Below are positions 52,404-60,998 of a stretch of 64,000 nt of DNA, piece after piece. Within the stretch, counting starts at the first letter, position 1. The number at the start of each line of letters is the position of its first letter. The stretch is from contig NZ_JAUDBQ010000012.1 of NCBI RefSeq assembly GCF_030372105.1, positions 1 to 64,000 of the forward strand, read 5' to 3'. The stretch is from Cellulomonas cellasea. GTDB lineage: Bacteria > Actinomycetota > Actinomycetes > Actinomycetales > Cellulomonadaceae. Below the pieces are notes generated by a model, which was given only the letters and a program-made list of their open reading frames with translations, was not told the origin of the DNA and ran no database searches. The position numbers were made by a program, and so were the translations under genes.

Positions 52404-53492
52404 TCAGCTGACGGTGACGGAGCCCGACCCGTTCGGGACGAGCTCAACCCAGGTGTTGCCCGGAGCCAGTGTGACGTTCGTTCCGTCGGCTGTGGCGAGG
52501 GTGAGCGGCGCGTCGGTGGCCGACTTGGTCCACGTCGCCGCGATCGTCTGGCCGCCGGACGCCACGAGGGCCTCGCCGGAGCCGACGAGCTTGGTCTCCG
52601 GGACGGGGCTGCCCGCCGGGTCGACGGTGCCCGAGTCGACGAGGTCCACGCGCAGCACCACCACGTTGGCGGCGGACAGCCGCTGGCCCGAGGCGGCGGT
52701 GGCGGGGACGCCCGACTCCGACCGCAGCCAGGTGGACGTGGCCGCGTCCCACTCCCAGCCCGGGTTCGAGTAGGACGAGATGTGGATGCCCACCGACGTG
52801 GCGGGCGTGCCGGCCGTCACGGCGCTCGACTGGGCCACGGCGCGCGCGAAGCTGAACTGCTCCGCGGGCAGGTTCTGGTGGTCGGCGTCGGCCTGCTCCA
52901 GGAACGTGGACAGCGAGCCGAACACGTTGTGCGGGGCCTTCGCGGTGGACGCCCGGTAGAAGCCGTCGTCGCCGCGGTCGTGGCTGAGGATCTGCACACC
53001 CGAGTCGGACAGCGCCGTCACGAAGCCGGCCTGCCCGCCGGAGAACGCCACCAGGCCCTTGAGCGGCGCGGTGATGGCGGGGTCCATCGGGCGGATCGAG
53101 CGGATGGGCCCGACCTCCTCGGGGATCTGCGAGTTGTACACGGCCACGAACCGGGTCACGCCGCCCTCGACGACCTGCTCCCAGACCACGTCGGCTTGGT
53201 CCAGGCCCGTCTGGGGGCGGACCTCCTTCGGGTTCTCGATCTTCACCGCGACGGCGGGGCGGTTCACCACGTCGTCGGCGGCGACGCCGGTGAGCGGCCA
53301 GCGGTCCGGGACCACGGGCTCGGGGGCGGCGCCCTTCGCGGCGTCGATGGCGGCGTCGGCGGTCACCGGGTCGCTGGGCGCGCCCGATCCGCACGCGCCG
53401 AGCGCGAGGCTGGCCCCCACGGCCAGCAGTGCTGCGGCGCGGACACGACGGGCAGCCGGCGACGACCTCCGCAGACGGGCTGTCATAGACAC
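52404..53492 (-). CDS. DUF3048 lipoprotein, tandem paralogue
   Basis: A 362-aa lipoprotein with lipobox LGAC, sharing with the next gene downstream WPLTGVA, RPxVAVKIEN, GLDQADVVWE, VGPIRSxRPMDP and APGNTWVELVP. GTG at 53492 has AAGGAG 8 nt upstream and is preferred to the ATG at 53486. It is divergent from menE with 76 bp between starts. Two retained copies suggest either distinct partners or dosage. Confidence 0.88.
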   Translation of the reverse strand: MSMTARLRRSSPAARRVRAAALLAVGASLALGACGSGAPSDPVTADAAIDAAKGAAPEPVVPDRWPLTGVAADDVVNRPAVAVKIENPKEVRPQTGLDQADVVWEQVVEGGVTRFVAVYNSQIPEEVGPIRSIRPMDPAITAPLKGLVAFSGGQAGFVTALSDSGVQILSHDRGDDGFYRASTAKAPHNVFGSLSTFLEQADADHQNLPAEQFSFARAVAQSSAVTAGTPATSVGIHISSYSNPGWEWDAATSTWLRSESGVPATAASGQRLSAANVVVLRVDLVDSGTVDPAGSPVPETKLVGSGEALVASGGQTIAATWTKSATDAPLTLATADGTNVTLAPGNTWVELVPNGSGSVTVS

Positions 53493-53556
53493 GGCTGAAC
53501 TCCTTCCGCTGCCCGGCCGGTCTGCCGGGCGACCGCCACACTGTAGGGCCCCGACC

Positions 53557-53562
53557 TAGGCT
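53557..53562 (+). promoter_or_regulatory. Leaderless -10 element of menE
   Basis: TAGGCT, 6 nt before the menE GTG start, with no ribosome binding site. Confidence 0.6.
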
Positions 53563-53568
53563 GAGGGC

Positions 53569-54840
53569 GTGAGCCGTGCCGTCTGCCTGCTGCCCGTGTC
53601 CTCGTCGACGTCCAGTCTCCGCGCCCTGACGGCGGCGCTCGCAGCAGCCCTCGACGGCTCCGGGCCGGCGGTGCTGCCGGTGGCCGAGGGCGTCGCGGAC
53701 GCCGCGTCCGACGCCGGCCTGACGGTCCCGGACGACGTGGCGGTGGTCATCCGCACGTCCGGATCCACCGGCGCCCCGCGCGGCGTGCTGCTCACCGCGG
53801 CGGCGTTGCGCGCGTCGGGCGAGGCGACTGCGGAGCGGCTCGGCGGCCACGGGCGGTGGCTGCTCGCGCTGCCCACCGAGCATGTGGCGGGCCTGCAGGT
53901 GGTGGCCCGCTCGCTCCTGGCGGGGACGACTCCCGTCACGCTGGCCCCGGGCCCGTTCCGCGCCGAGGCGTTCGCGCGGGCCGTCGAGTCCCTCGACGCG
54001 GGCCCGTCCGGGCGGCGGTACACGTCGCTGGTGCCCACGCAGCTCCACCGCCTGCTCGAGTCGCCCGCCGGAGTCGAGGCGCTCCAGGCCTTCGACGCCG
54101 TGTTGCTCGGCGGCGCCGCGGCCTCCCCCGCACTGGTCGAGGCGGCGCGCGGCGCCGGGGTGCGTGTGCTGACGACCTACGGGATGAGCGAGACGTGTGG
54201 CGGCTGCGTGTACGACGGCCAGCCGCTGGACGGCGTGCGCGTCGACGTCGACGCCGACGGCCGCGTGCTGCTAGCCGGGCCGGTGCTCGCCGCGGGGTAC
54301 CTGGGGCGGCCCGACCTCGACGCGGAGGCCTTCGTGCTGCGCGACGGCGTGCGGTGGCTGCGCACCAGCGACCTCGGCGAGCTCATGCCCGACGCCGACG
54401 CCGCCGGCGGCATGCGGCTGCGGGTGCTGGGCCGCGTCGACGACGTCCTCGTGACCGGCGGCGCCAAGGTCGCGCCCGCCGCCGTGGAGGGCGTGCTGCA
54501 CACCCTCGACACCGTCGCCGAGGTGTGCGTCGTGGGCGTCCCCGACGCCGAGTGGGGGCAGGCCGTCACGGCGGTGGTCGTGCCCCGGCCCGGCACCGAC
54601 GGCCCAACCCTCGCCGAGGCGCGCGCCGCCGTGGCCGGCGCCCTGGGCTCGGCCGCCGCGCCCCGGCGACTGCTCGTCGTCGGCTCGCTGCCCGTGCGCG
54701 GCCCCGGCAAGGTCGACCGCAGGGCCGTCGCGGAGGGCGCTGCAGCCGCCCTCGCCGAGCATCTGGACGCCACCGACGACGAGCCCGACGACCCTCACGG
54801 CCACGACGCCGTGGCGCGTCCGCACGGCGGCGCCCGGTAA
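53569..54840 (+). CDS. menE: o-Succinylbenzoate-CoA ligase
   Basis: A 423-aa acyl-CoA synthetase that activates o-succinylbenzoate for MenB. The ATP loop RTSGSTGAPRGVLL, LPTEHVAGLQVVARS, the acyl-binding TYGMSETCGGCVYDG, the hinge LGRVDDVLVTGGAKVAP and the C-terminal Lys segment GPGKVDRRAV are in order. It is shorter than the roughly 450-aa enzymes of other bacteria because the N-terminal domain is compact, a common actinobacterial form. GTG at 53569 appears leaderless. menA follows 92 bp downstream on the same strand. Confidence 0.95.
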   Translation: MSRAVCLLPVSSSTSSLRALTAALAAALDGSGPAVLPVAEGVADAASDAGLTVPDDVAVVIRTSGSTGAPRGVLLTAAALRASGEATAERLGGHGRWLLALPTEHVAGLQVVARSLLAGTTPVTLAPGPFRAEAFARAVESLDAGPSGRRYTSLVPTQLHRLLESPAGVEALQAFDAVLLGGAAASPALVEAARGAGVRVLTTYGMSETCGGCVYDGQPLDGVRVDVDADGRVLLAGPVLAAGYLGRPDLDAEAFVLRDGVRWLRTSDLGELMPDADAAGGMRLRVLGRVDDVLVTGGAKVAPAAVEGVLHTLDTVAEVCVVGVPDAEWGQAVTAVVVPRPGTDGPTLAEARAAVAGALGSAAAPRRLLVVGSLPVRGPGKVDRRAVAEGAAAALAEHLDATDDEPDDPHGHDAVARPHGGAR

Positions 54841-54932
54841 CGTCCGGGGGTACCCACATCCGCACCGGCCCGCCCGGCGCACCCGCCCGCCCATCTGGCC
54901 TCGTCCACGATCGGCGACCGAACAGGAGCACG

Positions 54933-55802
54933 ATGGCCACCTCGTCCGAGTGGATCGCAGGCGCCCGCCCCCGCACCCTTCCCGCTGCCGCCGCCCCTGT
55001 GCTGGTGGGCACGGGCGCCGCCGCGCAGTTGGGCGCCGAGAACCTGGCGCGCGGGCTGCTCGCCCTCGGTGTCGCGCTCGCCTTGCAGGTGGGCGTCAAC
55101 TACGCGAACGACTACTCCGACGGGGTCCGCGGCACCGACACCGACCGGGTGGGCCCCATGCGGCTCACCGCCACGGGCCTGGCCCGACCGGCGCAGGTCC
55201 GGCTGGCGGCCTTCGCGGCCTTCGGCGTCGGCGCGGTGCTCGGCCTCGCGCTGGTGGCGCTGTCCGGGCAGTGGTGGCTGCTGGCCGTGGGCGCGCTGTC
55301 CATCGCGGCGGGCTGGTACTACACCGGCGGCTCGCGCCCCTACGGCTACCGGGGGCTCGGCGAGGTCGGGGTGTTCGTGTTCTTCGGCCTGGTCGCGGTG
55401 CTCGGCACCACCTACACGCAGGCGGGCCGCATCTCGTGGCCGGCCGTGGCAGGCGCCGTCGCGATCGGCCTGCTCGCCTGCGCGCTGCTCATGGCCAACA
55501 ACCTGCGGGACGTGCCCACCGACGTGCTGGTCGGCAAGCACACCCTGGCCGTGCGGCTCGGCGAGTACCGCGCCCGCCGCGTGTTCGCCGCGATGGTGAT
55601 CCTGCCGATCCTGCTGGCGATGGCCTGCGCGTTCGTGGCGCCGTGGTCGCTGATCGTGCTGTTCCTGGCCCTGCCCGCCGGCCTGCTGGCCGTGACGGTG
55701 CTGCTCGGGGCGCGTGGCATCGCGCTGGTGCCGGTGCTGGTCGGCACCGGGCTCTACGAGCTCGCGTTCGGCGTGCTGCTGGGGATCGGCCTCGCGCTCT
55801 AG
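54933..55802 (+). CDS. menA: 1,4-Dihydroxy-2-naphthoate polyprenyltransferase
   Basis: A 289-aa UbiA-family membrane enzyme that attaches the polyprenyl tail to the naphthoate. The first Asp-rich motif is NYANDYSDGVRGTD and the second NNLRDVPTD; about eight hydrophobic helices alternate with them, and SRPYGYRGLGEVGVF is characteristic of MenA. ATG at 54933 follows AGGAG by 7 nt, so this gene does use a normal ribosome binding site, unlike menE before it. Confidence 0.96.
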   Translation: MATSSEWIAGARPRTLPAAAAPVLVGTGAAAQLGAENLARGLLALGVALALQVGVNYANDYSDGVRGTDTDRVGPMRLTATGLARPAQVRLAAFAAFGVGAVLGLALVALSGQWWLLAVGALSIAAGWYYTGGSRPYGYRGLGEVGVFVFFGLVAVLGTTYTQAGRISWPAVAGAVAIGLLACALLMANNLRDVPTDVLVGKHTLAVRLGEYRARRVFAAMVILPILLAMACAFVAPWSLIVLFLALPAGLLAVTVLLGARGIALVPVLVGTGLYELAFGVLLGIGLAL

Positions 55803-55910
55803 CCGTCATCCCCTGGGACGAGGGGCCAGCGCCCTGCCCGCCCACGGGCGGAAGCCGATCGGTCCGCCAGGCTGACGCGCCCGGCACGCCGCAGGGCGGA
55901 GCCTGGGCCG

Positions 55911-56510
55911 ATGACGCTCTACTCCCACGGCCGGCAGGTCCGTCCTCGACACCGCCGTGGTCGCCGTGCCCTGGTGCTCGTGCTCGTGCTGGCGGCCGCG
56001 CTGCTGAGCGGGGCCGCGCTCGCGATCGCGCAGGGCCGCGGCCCGGGCGCCGCCGCGGGGTCGGCCCCGCCGGCGCAGGACTCCCCCGCGCCCGTCCAGG
56101 CGCGCGGCGACGCTCCCCCCGCTGACCCTGGGCTCGACGGGGTCGACCTGGAGTTGGCCCGCCGGGTCGCGCAGGCCAAGGCCGCGGCGGCCGACGAGGG
56201 CGTGGCGCTGACGATCACCTCCGGGAAGCGCTCGGAGGATGAGCAGCAGGCGCTGGTCGACGCGGCGGTGCACCGGCACGGCTCGGTGGAGGAGGCCAAG
56301 CGGTGGGTGCTGCCGCCGGAGTCCTCGGCCCATGTGCGGGGCTTGGCGGTGGACGTCGGCCCGACGGACGGGGCGCTGTGGCTCGGCGAGCACGGGCTCG
56401 ACTTCGGGCTGTGCCGCACCTACGCCAACGAGATGTGGCACTTCGAGATGCTGCCCGACGGCGCGAACTCCTGCGCACCGATGCACGAGGACTCGTCGTC
56501 AGGATGGTGA
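55911..56510 (+). CDS. VanY-type D-Ala-D-Ala carboxypeptidase family protein
   Basis: A 199-aa exported zinc peptidase of the M15B type, expected to trim the terminal D-Ala of peptidoglycan stem peptides. One N-terminal helix (about 20-42) anchors or secretes it, and a Pro/Ala-rich linker follows. The catalytic domain has ITSGKRSEDEQQALV, SSAHVRGLAVDVGP with zinc ligands His and Asp, and EMWHFE with the third ligand and catalytic Glu. It has no link to a vancomycin cluster here; a housekeeping wall role is likely. Confidence 0.85.
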   Translation: MTLYSHGRQVRPRHRRGRRALVLVLVLAAALLSGAALAIAQGRGPGAAAGSAPPAQDSPAPVQARGDAPPADPGLDGVDLELARRVAQAKAAAADEGVALTITSGKRSEDEQQALVDAAVHRHGSVEEAKRWVLPPESSAHVRGLAVDVGPTDGALWLGEHGLDFGLCRTYANEMWHFEMLPDGANSCAPMHEDSSSGW

Positions 56511-56536
56511 CGGCGGCGGCCGGGCCGGCGCACGGG

Positions 56537-56821
56537 CTAGGAGGCGCCCTGCTCGCGTTCGGCGGCGTCGAGGGCGGCGTCCTCGATGTCGGCGTCGTCG
56601 GGGGCCGGGCCGCCCGCGCGCGCGGACCGGGCCACCGCGCGCCGCTCGACGAACTGCGCCGCCTCCTGGCGCTGCCGGCCCAGGAGCACATACGACAGCG
56701 CCCAGGCGACGAAAGCGGCCAGCAGGACGGCCAGCCAGGAGCCCATCCCGGCCCAGACCAGGAGGGCGAGGCTCACGGCGAAGAGGCCGAGCCTCCACAG
56801 GGAGTACGTCACGACAGGCAC
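56537..56821 (-). CDS. DUF4229-type small membrane protein
   Basis: A 94-aa protein with two adjacent membrane helices (YSLWRLGLFAVSLALLVWAG and LAVLLAAFVAWALSYVLL) and an acidic tail ending PAPDDADIEDAALDAAEREQGAS. Size and architecture match the DUF4229 family of actinobacteria, whose function is unknown. GTG at 56821 is used because the upstream open frame is not protein-like. It is divergent from the PLDc_N gene. Confidence 0.75.
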   Translation of the reverse strand: MPVVTYSLWRLGLFAVSLALLVWAGMGSWLAVLLAAFVAWALSYVLLGRQRQEAAQFVERRAVARSARAGGPAPDDADIEDAALDAAEREQGAS

Positions 56822-56902
56822 GGCATCAGGGTATGCCGCCCGCGGGATCACATGGGCGCCGGCGCCGGGCGGGCCGCGGCGGTCCCCCCAGCGCAGGCGA
56901 AC

Positions 56903-56908
56903 TAGGCT
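56903..56908 (+). promoter_or_regulatory. Leaderless -10 element of the PLDc_N gene
   Basis: TAGGCT, 6 nt before the ATG at 56915. Confidence 0.6.
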
Positions 56909-56914
56909 GAGGCG

Positions 56915-57256
56915 ATGCGCAACCTCCTCGCCTTCGCGGCGGTCGGGCTCATCGTCTACACGATCTTCGACGTGCTGCGCAGCGAGGACTCCGAACGATT
57001 CGGGGTGAACCGGTTCGTCTGCCTGGCGTTCATCGTGGTGCTCCCCGTGGTGGGCTCCATCGCGTGGCTCGTGCTGCGCCAGATGGCCCGGTCCTCGCAT
57101 GCGGGCCAGCGCCCGGCGGGGGCGCCGCGGTCGTCGGGCCCCGTCGCCCCGGACGACGACCCGGAGTTCCTCTGGCGGCTCGAGCAGCAGCGCCGCCGCG
57201 CCGACCGCGACCGTGCCGCCGACGACCGCCCGGACGAGCCGCGCACCGAGCTCTGA
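56915..57256 (+). CDS. PLDc_N-domain membrane protein
   Basis: A 113-aa protein with two membrane helices (LLAFAAVGLIVYTIFDVL and FVCLAFIVVLPVVGSIAWLVL) in the pattern of the phospholipase D-nuclease N-terminal domain, here without any catalytic domain, which is usual in actinobacteria. The cytoplasmic tail is Arg/Asp-rich and contains DDDPEFLWRLEQQRRR, a conserved feature of these proteins. Function unknown. It appears to be translated from a leaderless message. Confidence 0.82.
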   Translation: MRNLLAFAAVGLIVYTIFDVLRSEDSERFGVNRFVCLAFIVVLPVVGSIAWLVLRQMARSSHAGQRPAGAPRSSGPVAPDDDPEFLWRLEQQRRRADRDRAADDRPDEPRTEL

Positions 57257-57288
57257 CGGGCGCCGAGGCGTTCTGACGCGCCGGGCTC

Positions 57289-57323
57289 TGACGCGCGCAG
57301 GGCTGACCGCCCCGCGCGCGTCA
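57289..57323. terminator. Hairpin between the PLDc_N gene and ccsB
   Basis: TGACGCGCGC and its exact complement, a 10-bp stem with a 15-nt loop, between convergent genes. Confidence 0.5.
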
Positions 57324-57328
57324 CCGCG

Positions 57329-58399
57329 TCACAGTCCTCCGTAGGAGTGCAGCCCGTTGGGGATGAGGTTGACGACTGTGAAGTTGGCGATCACCGCGGC
57401 GTAGCCGACGAAGACGAAGTACGCGGCCCGGCGCCCGCTCCACCCGCGCGTGGTGCGCGCGTGCAGGTACGCCGCGTACACGACCCACGCCACGAACGTG
57501 CCGACCTCCTTGGGGTCCCAGCCCCAGTACCGGCCCCACGCATGCTCGGCCCAGATCGAGCCGCCCACCAGCGCGAACGTCCATCCCACGAAGCCGATGG
57601 CGTTGAGCCGGAAGGACTGCGCCTCCAGCGCCCGCGGTGAGGGCACGGTGCGCAGCCACGCCCACGCGGGCCCGGTCACGCGCCAGCGGTGCAGGGCACG
57701 GCGCAAGCCGTCGGCCCGCCGCCAGGGCTGCTCGAGGTGGCTGCGGCCCGACTCGCGGGAGTCCTTGAGCACCTGCAGCGCGGCCGCGGCGAAGGCCACG
57801 GTGAACACCCCGGTGGCCAGGATCGCGACGCCGACGTGCAGCACCAGCCAGTAGCTGTCGAGGGCGGGCTGCACCGCGTCGGCCTGGATGAAGAAGACCA
57901 GCAGCGCGAACGCGAGGGCCAGCACCGAGATGCCGAGCACGATGACGCCGACGAACGGGATGAACCGCTTGCGCTCGATGAACACCAGCACGGCGACGGC
58001 GGTGAGCACGCCCACGAGCGTGAACTCGTACATGTTGGCCGTGGGCGAGCGGCCCGCGGCGACGCCCCGCGCGATGATGCCGGCGAGCAGCAGCACCCCG
58101 CCGAGCAGCGTTGTGCTGCGGGCGATCCCGGCGGCCTTGGCCCCGTCACCGCTGGGCAGGTCGTCGACGGGCAGGTCGTCGGCGGGCAGGCCGTCGGCGG
58201 GCGGGCCCGGGACGCCGGCCACCGACGCCGTGCCGTCCGCGGCGGACGTCGCCGCGCCCGCCAGCACCGGCTCGGGGGCCTCCGCGCGGGAGGACAGCTC
58301 GGCCTGGCGGGCGAGCGCGAAGGTGTACGCGAGGAGCGCGATCGTCAGTGCGGTCGCGGAACCCCACACGAGCAACGTGCTCAGGTCGCCGACTGTCAT
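57329..58399 (-). CDS. ccsB: Cytochrome c biogenesis protein CcsB (System II)
   Basis: A 356-aa integral membrane protein that, with ResB, carries heme to apocytochrome c outside the membrane. The Trp-rich heme-handling motif is WGRYWGWDPKEVGTFVAW near residue 295, flanked by conserved His (SIWAEHAWG and LHVGVAILATG). A hydrophilic insert after the first helix holds repeats of the form LPADDLPVDDLPSGD. ATG at 58399 overlaps the resB stop by 4 nt, so it ends the operon. Confidence 0.95.
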   Translation of the reverse strand: MTVGDLSTLLVWGSATALTIALLAYTFALARQAELSSRAEAPEPVLAGAATSAADGTASVAGVPGPPADGLPADDLPVDDLPSGDGAKAAGIARSTTLLGGVLLLAGIIARGVAAGRSPTANMYEFTLVGVLTAVAVLVFIERKRFIPFVGVIVLGISVLALAFALLVFFIQADAVQPALDSYWLVLHVGVAILATGVFTVAFAAAALQVLKDSRESGRSHLEQPWRRADGLRRALHRWRVTGPAWAWLRTVPSPRALEAQSFRLNAIGFVGWTFALVGGSIWAEHAWGRYWGWDPKEVGTFVAWVVYAAYLHARTTRGWSGRRAAYFVFVGYAAVIANFTVVNLIPNGLHSYGGL

Positions 58400-60129
58400 C
58401 TCTGGGCCTCTTCTGCGGGTCGTGCCGGGGCGGGGTGGACGGGTGCGTCGTTGCTGGTGGCGTCCGGCCGACCGGAGAGACCGACGGCGGGCTGATCGGG
58501 GAGGGCGCTGAGCTCCGGAAGCGCGCTGAGCACGCGGTCGAGCTCGTCCTGCAGGCCGACGTCGTCGCTGCGGGCGAGCGCCCCGGCCGTGACCACTGTA
58601 CGGAGCGGGTCGTCGCCGTCCACAGCAGCGCGGACCCACACGCGGCGGCGCGGCACGAACAGCGACGCGCACAGCCCGGCGATGGCCAGCAGGGCGAAGA
58701 CCAGCAGGTAGGGCAGCGCCGGGTCGTGGCGCAGGTCGAGCGCCACGAAGCGCGGGACGCTCTCGAAGGTCAGCGTGCCGAGCCCGTCGGGCAGGTCCAC
58801 CGTCTCGCCGGGGCGCACGTGCAGCGTCACGGGCTGCCCTTGCGCGTCGACGGCCTGCTCCATGTTCGTGTCGTCGAGCTGGTACACGTTCTGGGGGATG
58901 CCGCTGTCCAGGCCCAGGTCGCCCTTCCACACCGCGAGCACCAGCACGGGGTCGTGCGGCTGCGGGTCCACGGACCGCCAGATCGTCTCGGTGACCTGCT
59001 GCGCCGTCGGCAGCAGCGACCCCACGAGGCCGAATTGCTCCTGCCCCCCGGAGACGTCGGGCACCTTGATGACGCCCTGTGACGTGTACACCGTGTCCTG
59101 CGGCAGGAACGGCACCGCGCCGGCGAACGCCACCTCGCCCGCGGCGTCCCGCACCACGACCTGGGGCGCGTACCCGTTGCCCTGGAGGTAGACCTTGGCG
59201 CCGCCCGCTGTGAGCGGGTGGTTGACCTTGATGGTCGCGGCCTCGGGCTCGGCGTCCGGCTCGTCGAGGGTGACCTCGGCCAGGAAGTCGCGCGACTGCA
59301 GCGTCTGGGCGTCGAAGCGGGAGGTGAAGCGGTCCAGCGTGAGCCGGAACGGCGCGAGGCTCTCGGGCTCGAACGCGATGCCGGACTCGAACGTGTCGTA
59401 GTCCGTCTGCGCGTTGACGAAGGTGCCGCCCTCGACGATGAGCACCTGGCCGCGGAAGTGCAGCATCTGGCCGGTCGCCACCGACACCAGCAGCCCCACC
59501 AGCGCCAGGTGGAAGACGAGGTTGCCGGTCTCGCGCAGGTAGCCGCGCTCACCCGACACCGACCACACGCCGGGCTGCTCCTCGCGCGCCTCGGTGCGGA
59601 ACCGCGGCAGCGGTCCAGGCCCGCGCAGCGCCCGCTCGGCGGTGCGAACCACCTCCTCGGGGCTCGCGGTCGACTGCGCCGAGCCCTTGGCGGGGAACCT
59701 GTCGAATCGGCGCGGGGTGCGCGGCGGGCGGGAGCGCATCGCCCGCAGGTGCACCTTCGCGCGCGGCAGGATACAGCCCACCAGCGAGACGAACAGCAAC
59801 AGGTAGATCGCGGAGAACCAGGCCGAGCCGTAGACGTCGAAGAACCCCAGCCGGTCGAGCCACGGCCCGGAGCCCGGGTGGTCCAGCAGGTACTGCGCGA
59901 CGTCCGACGGCGACTGCGGCCGTTGGGGGAACACCGATCCGGGCACCGCGGCCACGGCCAGCAGCATGAGCAGCAGCAGCGCGACCCGCATGCTGGTGAG
60001 CTGCCGCCACGCCCAGCGCAGCCAGCCGACGACGCCCAGCCGGGGCAGCGTGGGTGGCGCCGCGCCATCGGCGGAGAACGCGTCCTCGAGCCCCTCGGGC
60101 GTGTACGTGGTCGTGCGGTCGTCGCTCAT
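58396..60129 (-). CDS. resB: Cytochrome c biogenesis protein ResB (System II)
   Basis: A 577-aa membrane protein, partner of CcsB in cytochrome c heme attachment. Three N-terminal helices (LTSMRVALLLLMLLAVAAVPG, YGSAWFSAIYLLLFVSLVGCI, NLVFHLALVGLLVSVATG) precede a large extracytoplasmic domain and a last helix near residue 475 (LPYLLVFALLAIAGLCASLFV). KVYLQGNGYAPQVVVRDAAG is a family segment. ATG at 60129 shares a base with the ccdA stop (TGATG). Confidence 0.95.
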   Translation of the reverse strand: MSDDRTTTYTPEGLEDAFSADGAAPPTLPRLGVVGWLRWAWRQLTSMRVALLLLMLLAVAAVPGSVFPQRPQSPSDVAQYLLDHPGSGPWLDRLGFFDVYGSAWFSAIYLLLFVSLVGCILPRAKVHLRAMRSRPPRTPRRFDRFPAKGSAQSTASPEEVVRTAERALRGPGPLPRFRTEAREEQPGVWSVSGERGYLRETGNLVFHLALVGLLVSVATGQMLHFRGQVLIVEGGTFVNAQTDYDTFESGIAFEPESLAPFRLTLDRFTSRFDAQTLQSRDFLAEVTLDEPDAEPEAATIKVNHPLTAGGAKVYLQGNGYAPQVVVRDAAGEVAFAGAVPFLPQDTVYTSQGVIKVPDVSGGQEQFGLVGSLLPTAQQVTETIWRSVDPQPHDPVLVLAVWKGDLGLDSGIPQNVYQLDDTNMEQAVDAQGQPVTLHVRPGETVDLPDGLGTLTFESVPRFVALDLRHDPALPYLLVFALLAIAGLCASLFVPRRRVWVRAAVDGDDPLRTVVTAGALARSDDVGLQDELDRVLSALPELSALPDQPAVGLSGRPDATSNDAPVHPAPARPAEEAQR

Positions 60130-60998
60130 CACACCACCGGGACGAAGAGGTCGGGGCCTGTGAGCAGGCCTTGGAGCCAGAGGGCCCAGGACGCCCACAG
60201 GCCGGTGGCCAGCGCGATCCCGAGCACCACGAGCAGCCCGCCGCCGATCCGCATGACGGCGAGCCGGTGGCGGCGCAGGAACCCGAGCGCGCGGCGGCTG
60301 CGCGAGGCTCCCAGGGCGAGGAGCAGGAACGGCAGCCCGAGCCCGACGCAGAACGCGATGGACAGCACGGCGCCGCGCCCCGCGGAGCCACCGTCGAGGG
60401 ACAGCGCGGTGATGGCCACGAGCGTCGGGCCGATGCACGGGGTCCAGCCCAGGCCGAAGACGAGGCCGAGCAGCGGCGCGCCCCACAGCCCGGCGCGCGG
60501 GCTCAGATGGGGGCGGCGATCCTGCTGGAGGAACGGCACGAAGCCCATGAACGCCAAGCCCATGAGGATGACGACCACGCCGAGCACCCGGGTCAGCCAG
60601 CCCTGCCCGTCTTGCAGGGCGGCGCCGACTGAGCCGGCCAGCACGCCCAGCGCGACGAAGACGAAAGTGAACCCGGCGATGAACAGCGCGACGCCCGCGA
60701 GCAGGCGGCGCCGGTCGACCGCTGGCGCGGGCAGGTCGGGCGAGGGCGCGCCGGGCACGGCGCCGGGGCGGGTGGCTGAGCCGGCCTGGCCCAACGGCGC
60801 CAGCACCCGGGGCGCGCCGGGCGAGGCGACGGTGGCGCCCGACATGCCGCCCAGGTAGCCCAGGTAGCCGGGCACGAGCGGCAGCACGCACGGCGAGGCG
60901 AACGCGACGAAGCCCGCCACCAACGCGACGGGCACCGCGAGCAGCATCGAGCCGGAGAACGCTGTGGTGGCGAACGCCTCGCCGATGCCGGCCGTCAT
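60129..60998 (-). CDS. ccdA: Cytochrome c biogenesis protein CcdA
   Basis: A 289-aa thiol-disulfide electron carrier that passes reducing power across the membrane to the thioredoxin-like protein next door. The two redox Cys are in ASPCVLPLVPGYLGYL and LGWTPCIGPTL, each in a membrane helix, as in the family. A loop of about 35 residues after the first helix (GAPRVLAPLGQAGSATRPG) is longer than normal. ATG at 60998 overlaps the upstream stop by 4 nt. Confidence 0.95.
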   Translation of the reverse strand: MTAGIGEAFATTAFSGSMLLAVPVALVAGFVAFASPCVLPLVPGYLGYLGGMSGATVASPGAPRVLAPLGQAGSATRPGAVPGAPSPDLPAPAVDRRRLLAGVALFIAGFTFVFVALGVLAGSVGAALQDGQGWLTRVLGVVVILMGLAFMGFVPFLQQDRRPHLSPRAGLWGAPLLGLVFGLGWTPCIGPTLVAITALSLDGGSAGRGAVLSIAFCVGLGLPFLLLALGASRSRRALGFLRRHRLAVMRIGGGLLVVLGIALATGLWASWALWLQGLLTGPDLFVPVV

